Assembly (NCBI RefSeq): GCF_036373705.1
Contig: NW_027102750.1
Coordinates: forward strand, 33,661-97,660
Origin: Amia ocellicauda
Lineage: Eukaryota; Chordata; Actinopteri; Amiiformes; Amiidae
Length of the DNA stretch: 64,000 nucleotides
Direction: 5' to 3'
The position numbers and the translations under genes were made by a program. Under the pieces are notes generated by a model. That model did not search any database. It had not been told where the DNA came from and saw only the letters and a program-made list of their open reading frames with translations. This document shows positions 10,691 to 21,377 of this stretch, one piece after another; position 1 is the stretch's first letter; the number at the start of each line of letters is the position of its first letter.

Positions 10691-12786
10691 CTGTAGCCAA
10701 AGTCCGTTTTTTTGTCTTCATTAAAATGATCCTTTACAGGAGTATTACATGCGAAGCCAAGGCCGGCCCTATCGGAATAGGCAAATGCTAGGGGCGCCCG
10801 AAAGAGTGAACATTTGTACGGAGGTTTGTTGCACTCAGTGCTTGTTATTGTGTGGAACCAAGTCACAGCAATTCCTGGTTATTAGCCAATAGGATGTGAG
10901 TGTTAATATGGGATGTCCTGTATAGAGCTGCTGTTAGGGAGTCAGTCAGTGAGTTGCACTGGGCAACAGCGGCACTTTGTACTGTCAAAAACAACACAAA
11001 AACAGCTATTGGGTTTTGCTGATTTCTATACATAAGCAGCTAAAATTGGACATTGTCAACCTCGCCTCTAAAATATAAAAGTGCGCACACGACCGGGGGT
11101 CACGGTGCCATAGCTTGTGTTCACCTAGAAACTCGTCCGGCAGCGGCGGACACAGCGGATTTCAGTGCAGACGCGTTTCAGCAGCGACACGTTTCCATCA
11201 CACCCACCGGCACCGCGTCCAGTTTGCATATATAATGTTGCTTGATATGGGATTTTCCGCTGCTGATGTGTGGTTGTGAAGCAAAGATATGTTTGAATCC
11301 AAATCTGCCTGATTTCATGGAGATTTTGAGCTGTTTTTTGACTTGTCTCCAGTTGTTAAAATCTTCCCCAGAACCCGCACCCTGAATTACTCAATCGTCT
11401 TCGCCCTCATTTTTCAACACTAATTTTGTGCAGTGCACAGTGGGACAAAGGGAAATGGTACAGACTTTAATCTAATAAGACACAAAATGCTTGAAAGTTT
11501 CTATTATGTTTATCTATATGACTACAATAATCTTTAACAAATTAAAATGTAAGTGGTCTGAAACAGTTTTAATACAAATATATACATTTATTTAACCAGT
11601 TGATTTTTGTACTTTGTGAAATGAATGTACTAAATATAAGCAACGGGGTAAATGACTAATTCACAGATTTAGTCCATGTCTGGACCTTGACTATACCTTG
11701 ACCAAGAAATGTGGACCCTGACACAACATAATTGACTACCCCTGCTGTAGAACATTGCTACATTATGCATATTGCACTAAGGTGTCTGTAATATCGTTTT
11801 TTCGTGCAATACTTTTTTAATACTGTATTTATAATTCATTTTATGTCACTTGTTTCTTTAAATTATGTTTTTATACTGTTTGTGTGGGGGTTTTGTTTCT
11901 AAAATAAAGAAGATCTCAAAGACATAAAGCTATGCAGTCTGTGAGTGTATGAACACAATGACCCTGCGATGCAGGGGGCACCACTTAAAATCTTGCCTAG
12001 GGCACCAAATTGGCCCTGTGCGCAGCAACTGACGTTATGCAAACGACATCCAGCTGGATAGTGAGTATGGGGTGAAAAGAGCAGGAGAGACGGGAGAGAA
12101 AGCAGGCAGCAGCGTCATTGTCGCAGAATATTGAACATATGTTCAAAAACACTGCCAAACAGGGTAAGGTTGTTATATGTACTACCTAATCTAACAGTTG
12201 AGATAGATAACGCTAACTACGTGCTAGCAAACAGTCGTCAACTCCACGCAGAAGGTAGCTAATGTTTTTACTCGTGTGTGTCTGTGTCTGTCAGGATTAC
12301 ACAAAAACTACAAGACCGATTTTCACAAAACTCAGTGGAGGGGTGTAGCATGGGTCAAGGAAGAACACAGTAAATTCTGACCATTATCCATCCAGTGGGA
12401 CTAGCTAGCTACAGTGACCGATTCAGAAGATTTTTACCCTGAATATGTGTGATGTGTCGGTGCTCCATTCACGTGTGTGTGTGTGTGTGTGTGTGTGCAT
12501 GTGTCTGTGTGTCTGTGTGCGTGCATGCGTGTGTTTGGACTGAAAAAGGTGGTACATGATCTTGGTAAGCAATTTGACAGCATTGTAGTAAATATTTTCG
12601 GTGCATCAAAAAGCGTCCTCGTTAAGATACCAGCAGACAAGCTAATCCAGCACAAATTAGTGCATAAAAAGTAACCAAAATGAAGTATTTAAACCTCATA
12701 ATTGAATACAAAATGAGGGGAAAAACTGCAAAAAGGTCCACTTTTTGAAAAAAAGAACCCCCCTTCCACTAGGCTGGCTACGGGCC
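10691..12786. other. intergenic with possible DNA-transposon ends
   Basis: GGCCGGCCCTAT...GGGGCGCC near 10760-10800 and CTTGCCTAGGGCACC...GGCCCTGTG near 11990-12020 resemble the two ends of a DNA-transposon family common in vertebrates, which would make an element of about 1.26 kb; this is tentative. A stretch at 10.86-11.24 kb is GC-richer with no clear gene. Confidence 0.3.
12473..12498. repeat. (GT)n microsatellite
   Basis: About 13 consecutive GT dinucleotides, followed by an imperfect TG-rich stretch to about 12535. Confidence 0.95.
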
Positions 12787-13060
12787 TGTTGCAGGAGATG
12801 AGTGACAGCAGAAACAGCGCACACTTAATAGCGCTCTTCCGGGTCTTTCCGGAGTTGCCCGAGTAGCTCAGTCGGGAGCGCGTCAGACTGAAGGTATGAA
12901 GCCCCAGGTCCGATCCCTGGCTCTGGCAATGAGCTACACTGTTTCCACTTCCACACTTTTACTCTGTACAACAATCTGACGCAGAGCAACCATGATTTTA
13001 CAGCGAAGTGAAATCATGGTCACTCTGCTTCAGATTGTTCTGCAAAGTAAAAGCTTTCAT
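12787..13060 (+). repeat. tRNA-like plus hairpin element, copy 2
   Basis: The plus-strand counterpart of 9976-10228. A leader of about 70 bp is followed by a tRNA-Phe-like sequence and, about 40 bp later, a strong hairpin (arms about 12970-13000 and 13008-13039, loop near ACAGCGAAGTG). The right arm begins AAATCATGGTCACTCTGC and is nearly the exact reverse complement of the left. Confidence 0.7.
12857..12928 (+). tRNA. tRNA-Phe(GAA)-like gene or pseudogene
   Basis: It reads GCCCGAGTAGCTCAGTCGGG, then CAGACTGAAGG with anticodon GAA, then a perfectly paired T stem (CCAGG and CCTGG) and an acceptor ending CTCTGGCA. It resembles vertebrate tRNA-Phe, but the acceptor has one mismatched pair, the anticodon stem one mismatch, and the T loop reads TCCGATC instead of TTCGATC. 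It is probably the head of a tRNA-derived repeat rather than a working tRNA. Confidence 0.6.
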
Positions 13061-14784
13061 TACATGTCGTGTAAAAAAAGTGCAAAAGTCCAAAAGTGTC
13101 TTGACAAGTGTTGAAATTAAAGCTAGACCCACGCTAACGCGATTCTTTAAATCCCAGACGATATTTAAAATGGTGGGCTGCTCACATTTAATGACAGGCA
13201 GGATTTCACGGAATTTAGGTCTTTTGCATCATGATGCCCCAAAACAACTATTGTTATTTGAGGTATTTGAATCAATACTTATGAAAATCAAAATCAAAAA
13301 CTCAAAATAATGTAACTTGTTTTCGTGGATGTGCTCGACTCTCATTGGCTGCTGCCGGTCTCGGACCCGAGTCGCATCTTTAATATGAATTGTGTTGAAT
13401 CTACTCGCCTGCCTGGCGAGCTGCAGGTTTGAGCAGAGGGCAGCGGCTCATCGGTTAGGCCCCGACCTGCTGCTTTCTGTTCAACCGGACACTTAATGAC
13501 TCCATTGAATGAACAACCGGCTTAGATTGTACTTTTCAAATTGTGTAAAAAAGAGTTGGTTCTTTAATATGTTATTCATACAATTCTATGCTTAACTTAA
13601 ACCCTCTACAGTTAAAAATAATGAAAATGCTCTGATTAAGGTTCAATTAAGCAATCGAGAGCTCTGTTGGAACAGATACCACAGGCAGTGCCCATCTTGC
13701 CCATCTTGCCAAAGACTATCAACATCAATATTATTAGCATTAGTAATGTAACTATTCTCAATTTCCCAGCTGAGCTCACAGACACTTTCACTGACCCCCC
13801 CCTCCTTCCTGGGGGGTGAATCCCTTCCTAATTGATAGGGTATTTCTGTTAGTGAAAGGACTATTTCCATACAATTTCATGACTTTAGACTTTAAACTAT
13901 ATCTCATTCAATGATTTATTTATTTTACATTAAGTTATACCTTCAGTAGCTTCCTTATTTTCCCTCATATTCCATTCAACCACCATCACAACTCTCATGC
14001 TGAAAGTGGCAGCACATGTCTTTCACACATATCAAACTCCCTTTTTCCAGCTTCCCAAGCCTTATTAACTCTTAAACCCCTCGTCAACTTCCTCAAACCT
14101 TCCTCAACATCGCTCAGACCCACTAAATTGCTCTGTATCCTAACAGCTGTTCTTTCTCCTTTTCCTAATTTCTTACAAGAAAATTCAAGTTATATTTATT
14201 GACATGTATTATTACTATTTATACACACATTTCACTCCATTATTTTAACTAAAATATTTACTTAACAAAATATCTTTTAGAAAATAAGCCTTTTAATTGA
14301 TTTCAATAATGATTCCCAGGTACCTCAGGAAAACAAAGTTTCAAAAAATGTGTCCAGTCAATGATTTCCCCAATGAAGAGTTTGCGTGAGCACTAAGACT
14401 GTCCACCTGCGCGGCTCATATGTCCTTATTGTGTCAACTTCCTCCTATTGAAGTCCAATCTACACCGGTACATGTTCAGAAGAACTGTTCCCGAAACCAG
14501 ATTGAACTGATCAATAGTTAATTTCTTACCTACACACTGTATTTAGGGATCTTATATCTGGGAATTTCAAAAACTCTTCATTGTGGAACTCACAGCTACC
14601 AAATGACCCTTTAATTTCCTGGAGTATCTGGTTATCTATTGAAGACTCTGTATAGGAAGTTGAAGAAAGTGTTTTGTGATAATTATATAATGTTTTATAT
14701 TAATACTAGCATTAGAAGTAGTTTTGTATACAGACTGAGCAGATTCGATTTAGCAGGACAAGTAAAGGGTCAACAAGGTTGATT
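13061..14784. other. AT-rich intergenic, no gene recognised
   Basis: No coding or RNA gene is supported. A short GC-richer patch at 13.33-13.50 kb has no feature I can name. Confidence 0.3.
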
Positions 14785-15221
14785 TGTTAGAAACTCCTGT
14801 CAGAAATGAAAGATCACCCAGTGCCGAAATAGCCTACAGATGTCTGCTGAGAATTTGTTTATGACTTAATCATTTCTCCAGATAGGCAGGAATTGTTTCT
14901 GTTAACGAGCGATTGACACTAGGTAAATGACGACCGTGGGATCGCATCTTCCTAGTGCACATCAAAGACGGACATCTGCTTTGGATCCATCACCTCTTCA
15001 CGGGAGGACAGATCATAAAACGGACCCGGACCTGTATCTTCTGATTGGATGAACGGCCATAAGATGTTACGTCATTTTCCTATAAAGCTGCACTCATGTT
15101 GGTAAACATTAAGTTCTCACTGAAGGAATTATGCCTGACGTGGGGCTTCCGAGCGGCTTGATTAAAGTTCTATTTGCTTTATCTCCACGATTTCTCCACT
15201 TATTTCCGAGACGGTTCTACA
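14785..15221 (+). mobile_element. possible solo LTR
   Basis: The segment begins TGTTAGAA and ends GGTTCTACA, a TG...CA pair with short inverted ends. It contains TATAAAG at 15081 and an ATTAAA poly(A)-type signal at 15161, about 80 bp apart, as in a promoter-R-poly(A) arrangement. I see no clear target duplication, so this is an inference. Confidence 0.45.
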
Positions 15222-15903
15222 TCTATGTATTCATATCTTCACCATATTTTACTGTTTCCTCAGATTCCCATTTCAGAAATTAGCTCAAATTCAATTTTCA
15301 ACATTTTATTTTGTAGTTCTGGTTTGTAAAATAGTATTTTATTTTTATTTTCTCCTTTAAATGGTTCAATGTTAATTTAGCTCACTTATTCAATGCTTGT
15401 CATTTTATATTTCTATAGTATCCTTCAAATTCGTACCCTTTGACTATTTCACTCATCTTAAATCCAAGGTCTAATTTTAACATTTATTTCAGGTATTTTA
15501 TGCTGGCCCCAAACATTTTCTGAAAATAAGACTATAATATATAACTATTCTGTTTACATTCTCCTGCCTGGATTTTACATCAGGCTGTCAGGGCTGCACC
15601 AGAGTGCTGCTCCTGTGGATTTCAGCCTTTCATTTCCCTTTAATTTGACTTTATAGAATTTGTCCATAATATGATTTTTAACAAACAAATCCTTGTCCTT
15701 CTGGGTCTTAGACGACACCATTACTATTTATTTACTTTATTATTACTTTATTTTTATTATTTAGTGTATATTGTGTATTACTTTAACATTATTCTCATAA
15801 TAGAATATATAATTTATTTATAATTTGTGATGCCTTATGCACTCTATATGCACTCTATATACAGTTAAATGTTTAGATCCAGCCTGGAGCTGAACCTCTG
15901 GAG
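15222..15903. other. AT-rich intergenic, no gene recognised
   Basis: Strongly AT-rich, with short TTTATT-type repeats near 15720-15760. Nothing is supported. Confidence 0.3.
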
Positions 15904-16448
15904 CCACTGGGGAGCTGTTCAGTTGACGGGAGCTCTCTGACTCTATTTTAAATCTATATGTGTTTGTTTGTGGGATTATGTGTATTTGATTACATGTTTT
16001 CATTGTTTAAACTTGGTTTTATACAAGTCCTTGCCCATAGTAACAGTTTCTTTGCTTTAATTCATGAATTTATGGTTAGACTTAAACATACTGCTATTAA
16101 TCAGTCTGTGTAACAGGGCCAAGTGAGTGATTGATTGATTGGATTTTGCTGATCCTATTAGCTATATTCCAATCAATTGATCTAAAACAGCAATTAACCC
16201 GTTTTTTTTTTGTTTTTTTTTGGCTTGTTGTGAATTTTGGCTTTACATTGAAGAGTTTGTATTGTGTTTTTTTTTTAGTTGAAATTGCTGTTGGAAGATC
16301 GTATTTTTTTTTCGCCACACTGCTCGGCCGCACCACTCGCACTGACTGAATGTTGTGTTGAGGTGTGTGTGCTGCACCAAACGGGAGCACCGGGACAATG
16401 TCATCATACGCAGCACATAAACACAACATTCATACTTTTATTCTGTCT
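15904..16448. repeat. right arm of the 545-bp inverted repeat
   Basis: Reverse complement of 8692-9236 with scattered substitutions and A/T-tract length changes. A sub-block of about 70 bp (GAATTTTGGCTTTACATTGA and neighbours, near 16230-16290) is repeated directly just outside the arm at about 16466-16532. Confidence 0.75.
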
Positions 16449-17724
16449 TTTTTTTTTTTTGGATTGTTGTGAATTTTGGCTTTACATTGAAGAGTTTGTA
16501 TTGTGTTCTTTTTTAGTTGAAATTGCTGTTGTAATTGTGGTAACTTATATTGGTGTGTTTATTGTATGGTTTATCTGATGTTTATATTGTGGTTTCTTTT
16601 CACTTACATTGGTGTTTATTGTATGTTTTTTTTTAGTATTTCTTTAATGAAGGTCAATTGCGGTTTTATTATAATAATTGGTCGTATGTATTTGAGGGAG
16701 AAATTAACTTAACTGTTTAATGGATATTGACTTTTTATGGATTGTTTAGTGATACTGTGATTGTTATTCTATTTGCCTAAATTGCACATTGTGTACCCAG
16801 CGTATTAAATTGGTTATTAAAAAGACTTGGTTATATACTTCCTCTTGGCTTTTCACTCTCCCTTTACATCACTAATTTTAGCTTCCAGGGTTATTCGACC
16901 GGACCGTCCGGTAAACCAAAGGTGGTGGCAGCTACACGCTCCTCTGTCAAATCCAGTTAGGACACGACCTTACTAGGACAGGTTTCGTTACAGTACATAT
17001 TGATGATCCTGTACTGTTATCCTTACCAACAAAGGCAGATGTGACAAATGAATGCATAACAATAATATTAGTAAATTGGGTTTGATGTATAAGGTGTTGT
17101 AGATTATGCAATAGATCTCAACGTCATTTACTGATAGACATCACTCTTTATCACTTTCACTTTTGAAGGAACTGCTTTGTATTCTGTGTATTGTTTTATT
17201 GTAGTGCTGCTTCCTTTCTTGGCCAGGTTTTACTTGCAAAAGTGATTTTATTCTCAATGTAAGCTCAAAGTCAAATAGTTTAAATAAGAAAACAATGTAT
17301 TGAAATGAGAACATCATGAACCTGTGTAATTATGCTGAAGGACAAGCACTGAAAGCAGAGAGAATTTTGTGTTTGGCATTGAATAGCCTTAAAGAAAACT
17401 ATGCCGTTTTTGGAAACTTTCATATTTAAGTTGAATGTAGGTAAAAACATTCCAGTCACTCTGAAGAGAGAATACAGTTTACTGTGCGAATAAGTAGCCC
17501 CTGAATTGAAGATAAAAATCAAAAGTGCTGTTCGTAATTAGTTTACACTTTTACATCAGATGTCTTGTTTTTGCTTTCCAAATTGAGGAGTTGTGGCATA
17601 TAATGTAAATGAAGTTACTTCACTAGTAGTGTGATTTCTACGTTGTGTATGTGTGTTTGTATATATGAACTCATACATTTTTTAAAGATTGTATTTGGAA
17701 AACAAATTCAGGTATAGCACGTGT
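16449..17724. other. intergenic, possible LTR-element remnant
   Basis: T-rich DNA to 16.8 kb, then a GC-richer piece near 16890-16990 containing GGTGGTGGCAGC, reminiscent of an LTR-element leader but without definable ends. From 17.0 to 17.7 kb I see nothing. Confidence 0.3.
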
Positions 17725-17913
17725 CCCCCTTTTGAATGGGTTCTATATATAACATTTTAAAACGAATGATTCTGTATAGAACGCTATGTTTGGGGGTTCT
17801 TCATGTAACCCCTTTGAAGGGGTTCTACATAGAGCCATAAAGGGATCCACCAGAGCGATTACTCGAGGAACCCTTTATGGTTCTGTGCAGAACAATTTCT
17901 TCTAAGAGTGTGG
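17725..17913. mobile_element. MITE with GGTTCTATATA-type internal repeats
   Basis: Multiple short copies of GGTTCTA, TATAGAAC and GGTTCTACATAGA surround ACCCCTTTGAAGG palindromic blocks. The right end TTCTTCTAAGAGTGTG matches the terminus I recall for an abundant fish MITE family. The left end is eroded. Confidence 0.55.
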
Positions 17914-18586
17914 AGTGTCGCCACACAATTTCTCTCAGAGGGCTTTTGACCAATGGCAATCCAATCCTGAATGACGTCACCACTATCCTGTTGTACTTTA
18001 TGGGAGAGATGTATTAAGTAGTTTATAATGAGAAGAATAACAATAATCACCTGTTTTTCATAGTTGCCTATAGGTTTTGTAGTTTTGTATCCATTGTCTC
18101 CTTCATATTAGGAAAGGAAGTTGATCCATAGCCTACTCAGAGACAACTGAGAGTTGGTCTCTGAGCAGCAGCACAAAGGGGTCGAGTCTCTCAATGTCCG
18201 TGTGTTGGAGATATTCCACCATATTGGTCCCAGCCTTTAAAACAATGTTAATGAAAGGTACTCACAGTCATTTTAAATATTACATCCTGTAGTGTTTCCT
18301 TTCAAAATATGATCTTATTATGACTTGAACTAAATAAATCCTTTGACCCACTAATACCAAATTACAGTTAGGGGGGCCACAGGTGTGATTTGAAAAAACG
18401 ATCTTCCATGTCTTTCTGTTGTGTTTTGACCTGGGGATCTGTAATTGTCCAAGTGGCTACTGCACATGTACTTATTTTATATTAAATGTGTTATTTAATT
18501 AGGCTTGGTTCTGGTGAGCATGTACAAGACGTCAGCTTTTTAAATAACTGTGTGTATTGGATCATACACATTTTAGAAATACTCTC
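17914..18586. other. intergenic 3' of the virus-like minus-strand ORFs
   Basis: No gene or repeat recognised. If the minus-strand protein was once longer, its missing C-terminal part (expected to hold the PolB domain) is absent here. Confidence 0.35.
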
Positions 18587-19801
18587 TCAAACTTCCCGCA
18601 TTGGTACCTCACCAGGGAGGTAGAAAACAGCAATAGCATTGAAAAAGTGTGATTGTAGTTCTGCTCTTCTGCAATATATTTCTACAAGATCAAGAACGGG
18701 CTCTGAAAACACTGAGGGTACAGGACGAGGACAGCGAAGCAATGAGCAACACTTGATACAGGATAAGAGCAACGGATACTTAGAATTTATAGGTGTAGGC
18801 CCCGTAGTAAAATATTCCCATCCGTTTTCATGGTACAATACTTTGATAATGACCCCCAATAGTCTTTCAAATGCCAGAATATCTGATAAACATTTTTTTT
18901 TCTGAATTGAAAACCCTAGCTGGCTATGCATTCGTTTGGCACCATCTAACATTTCGGAATCTGTGCATTCTTTACCCTTCCACAGGCGGTACACACTGGC
19001 AGCAAAACATAAATTGTTACCTTGGTTTATGTCTATTATTTTACTAAATAAAATACCTTTTAAGCGCCTCCGCGCACCACCACCACCTTGCATATTTCTA
19101 ATCACAGTGACCGTTATTCGCAAACTCCCATGTGTTAGAATTTCGGTGTGACTTTGTAGTAAATTAGCTATGCTCTCTAAGAAATCTGCAGCGTCCAGCT
19201 CCCCCACATTTCGCCTCCTCGATTAGAAAGGATTATTTAATGACCCCGAGCTCGGTCTCAGCTGTACAAAATCATTAGGACCCACATTGTGTGATATTTC
19301 ATTTAGCAATCCTTGCACAGCTCCATGCACAATACGGACAGCATTCATATAAGATTGTACCAGATCCAGGTTCACAAACCTGAATTCTTCATAAAACTCC
19401 ATATCCCGAAACCTATTAATTTCTCGGTCATAGCGACGAATAATCTCCAAAAACCCCCGAGGAGGGTCCCCGCCAACGCCACCCTCAGCCATTTGTTCAT
19501 CATTTTCATTATTCATCTCTAACATTGCAGCATCACCACCCCCAATCTGATTATCATTGTTATTAGCTACCGATGCTAGTTCCTTAGATACATCCTGATC
19601 TATATATTCCTGAATTTCCAAGTTTACCGGATGGCCTCCCGTCTGGAGAGTGTGCAACAGTGTCTGTGACCGTGCTAATTGTGACACATTTGTTCTAAAT
19701 TTAAGCCTACGCAGCATTCTTTTCGCAGCATTAATTTTATTTCTCATTACCCCCCTAATTACACAAGCAGACTGACAGTTTTTGTGCTTCTCCTTTTTCA
19801 T
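18587..19801 (-). pseudogene. virus-like protein resembling the N-terminal part of Polinton/adintovirus-type PolB, broken
   Basis: A single minus-strand frame runs 19801 to 18587 but is interrupted by one in-frame stop (TAA, 19223-19225). The first part (192 codons) is basic at its N terminus, then acidic and Asn-rich, then IIRRYDREINRFRDMEFYEE. The second part has LQSHTEILTHGSLRITVTVI, MQGGGGARRRLKG and NLCFAASVYRLWKG. As I recall, this order (a strand-rich block, a GGxGxRR linker, then a cysteine-containing block like DxLCLxRAL) is seen upstream of family-B polymerases in virus-like transposons of fish and invertebrates. The polymerase domain itself is not in the window. The stop, the lost C terminus and the isolation from capsid, ATPase or integrase genes mark it as a remnant. 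It lies 87 bp downstream of another ORF on the same strand. The assignment is by recall of pattern only. Confidence 0.5.
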
Positions 19802-19888
19802 TGTTTGTCAATTGTTGTTTTCAGAATTGGTTGTTTTTTGTAACAACCCTTCTCGATCGTGCAGAGACTGATTGATTCACAGTGTTAA

Positions 19889-20384
19889 TTACAGATTCAT
19901 CAAACTCTCATCAGAAACGGGGCAATTCCCTATTTGTTTTAACAAATTTGTCAAAACATGTATTTTGCACTGAGCGGTGTTTAACGCCTCCACAAGCTGA
20001 CTTGCTTGCTTGCTAAACACCAGGGCCCTACAATCACCAGGGGTCTGTATGTCAACACAGGGTGATTGATCACATTTCATCTCAGTATCCCCACTAGTGG
20101 TGGCTTTAACCGTGCTTTTACCCCGTTTACCTCTTTTTACAGTAGCGGAGCTCGGTCGGTTCACTTTCACACATTGCACCCCCACATCGGTGGTGTCGTG
20201 TGCCACCCGGTTTGTCTTACTCAGGGCTTTTCTGGGCGCTGTGTTTCCCCTTTGTGTGACTGGTGGCTGTCTCCCCCGCTGTAGAACGGACCTCCCTTTA
20301 TCAGCACGATCGGATCTCTTCAGCTGTTTTCCACTTGACACGCCTCTCAAGCAGGGCAATGCAGGCTGTGCCGCATTTTTAGCT
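19889..20384 (-). CDS. unrecognised basic protein, probable 3' exon
   Basis: About 165 codons with no domain I can name. The N-terminal two thirds are rich in Lys, Arg, Ser and Thr (for example VKRGKRGKSTVKATTSGD), suggesting a nucleic-acid-binding or disordered protein. The C-terminal part (FSKQASQLVEALNTAQCKIH) could form a helix. There is no ATG at its 5' end. The sequence before it, TTTATTATAG at about 20385-20394, is a good splice acceptor, and a donor GAATGGAG/GTGTGT lies about 130 bp upstream, so it is probably the last exon of a spliced gene. It precedes the virus-like frame at 19801 on the same strand. Confidence 0.4.
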
Positions 20385-20576
20385 ATAATAAAACAAACAT
20401 GTCAATTACACTTTATACAGTGACTTTTCACTACATTTCGAACAAATACAAAATATAATAATATTATTATTATTATTATTATTAATAACATTGGTAAAAA
20501 CGGTGAATGTTACACACCTCCATTCAAAGTTTGCTCTGTGACTTGGGGTGGGTGGGGGAGTGCTTAGTTATGTGGG

Positions 20577-20759
20577 TTAAACAACTGTCAATTCAAAAAA
20601 CAAACATTGGTCCCATAAATGTACACAATATAATGTTTTAGAAGATGTAATTAATTTATAATATATAACAACTTGTTCTATGGCATACCATGGAATCTGA
20701 ATAAAACTGGCCATTAAACGGACCCCATCATCATCAAATGGACCCCAGTCAGATGCCAT
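20577..20759 (-). CDS. candidate first exon of the divergent minus-strand gene
   Basis: An ATG at 20759 opens a frame starting MASDWGPFDDDGVRLMASF, preceded by an AT-rich CCAATATAATATAT stretch about 20-35 bp upstream that could act as a TATA region. It lies upstream of the other minus-strand ORFs and faces away from the plus-strand gene at 21378. How it is spliced to the exon at 20384 is not clear to me. The frame stops after 60 codons, so the call is tentative. Confidence 0.3.
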   Translation of the reverse strand: MASDWGPFDDDGVRLMASFIQIPWYAIEQVVIYYKLITSSKTLYCVHLWDQCLFFELTVV

Positions 20760-21149
20760 TATGAAGAGTGTGTCCCTTCATATATTATATTGGATGTGTA
20801 AAATTAACTGCTTGGAGCGGCTTATTTATGGGGGGGCAAAATGGTATTTCATAATTTTTCTAAGAATCACACAAAATTGTATTCCACATAACATACCAGG
20901 AAACCGCCAAAAATGTTGTTCTCATTACAGAATTCAGTTGGGGCGGAATGTTGGGGTGTCTATTTCACTCCGATAAAGTTGATCTCCAACAGACATCTGT
21001 ATCTATGCGTGCTATGGTCATGGTCTCACGTTCAAAACAACGTGTACACACTGGGTGAGGTGACCATTTGGAGAGATAAATTGTTATCACATATTTGTTA
21101 TGGACACGAGCCTAATGGGTACAAATGACTGTACCCACGTGGCACCCAT

Positions 21150-21292
21150 ACACGCACCCAACTCCGTCCACACTCCTCCTCCTCTGTATAGCCACTGCCC
21201 CCCATTTACCCACGTGTCCCCACACACGCCCCCAACCCCGCCCACACCCCGCCTCCTCTGTAGAGCCGCCGGCCACCATTTACAGTATAAAG
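21150..21292 (+). promoter_or_regulatory. TATA promoter with a duplicated upstream block
   Basis: TATAAAG lies at 21286-21292, about 90 bp before the start codon of the next gene. Upstream, a block of about 75 bp occurs twice in tandem. Each copy runs from CACGTG-flanked C-rich sequence through CCTCCTCTGTA(T/G)AGCC to CCATTTAC, the second ending at the TATA box. A small palindrome, GGGTACA...TGTACCC, lies at about 21117-21137. Confidence 0.55.
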
Positions 21293-21377
21293 AGCATGCT
21301 GGTAAACACAGAAAACATGTCACCCGTTCGGGACAGAACAGGTCTGCGGTAACTGGTGGAAACCCCCATAGCGCACT

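Noticed and set aside
12473-12655. Open frame across the GT microsatellite
   Set aside because: The reading frame is produced by the dinucleotide repeat.
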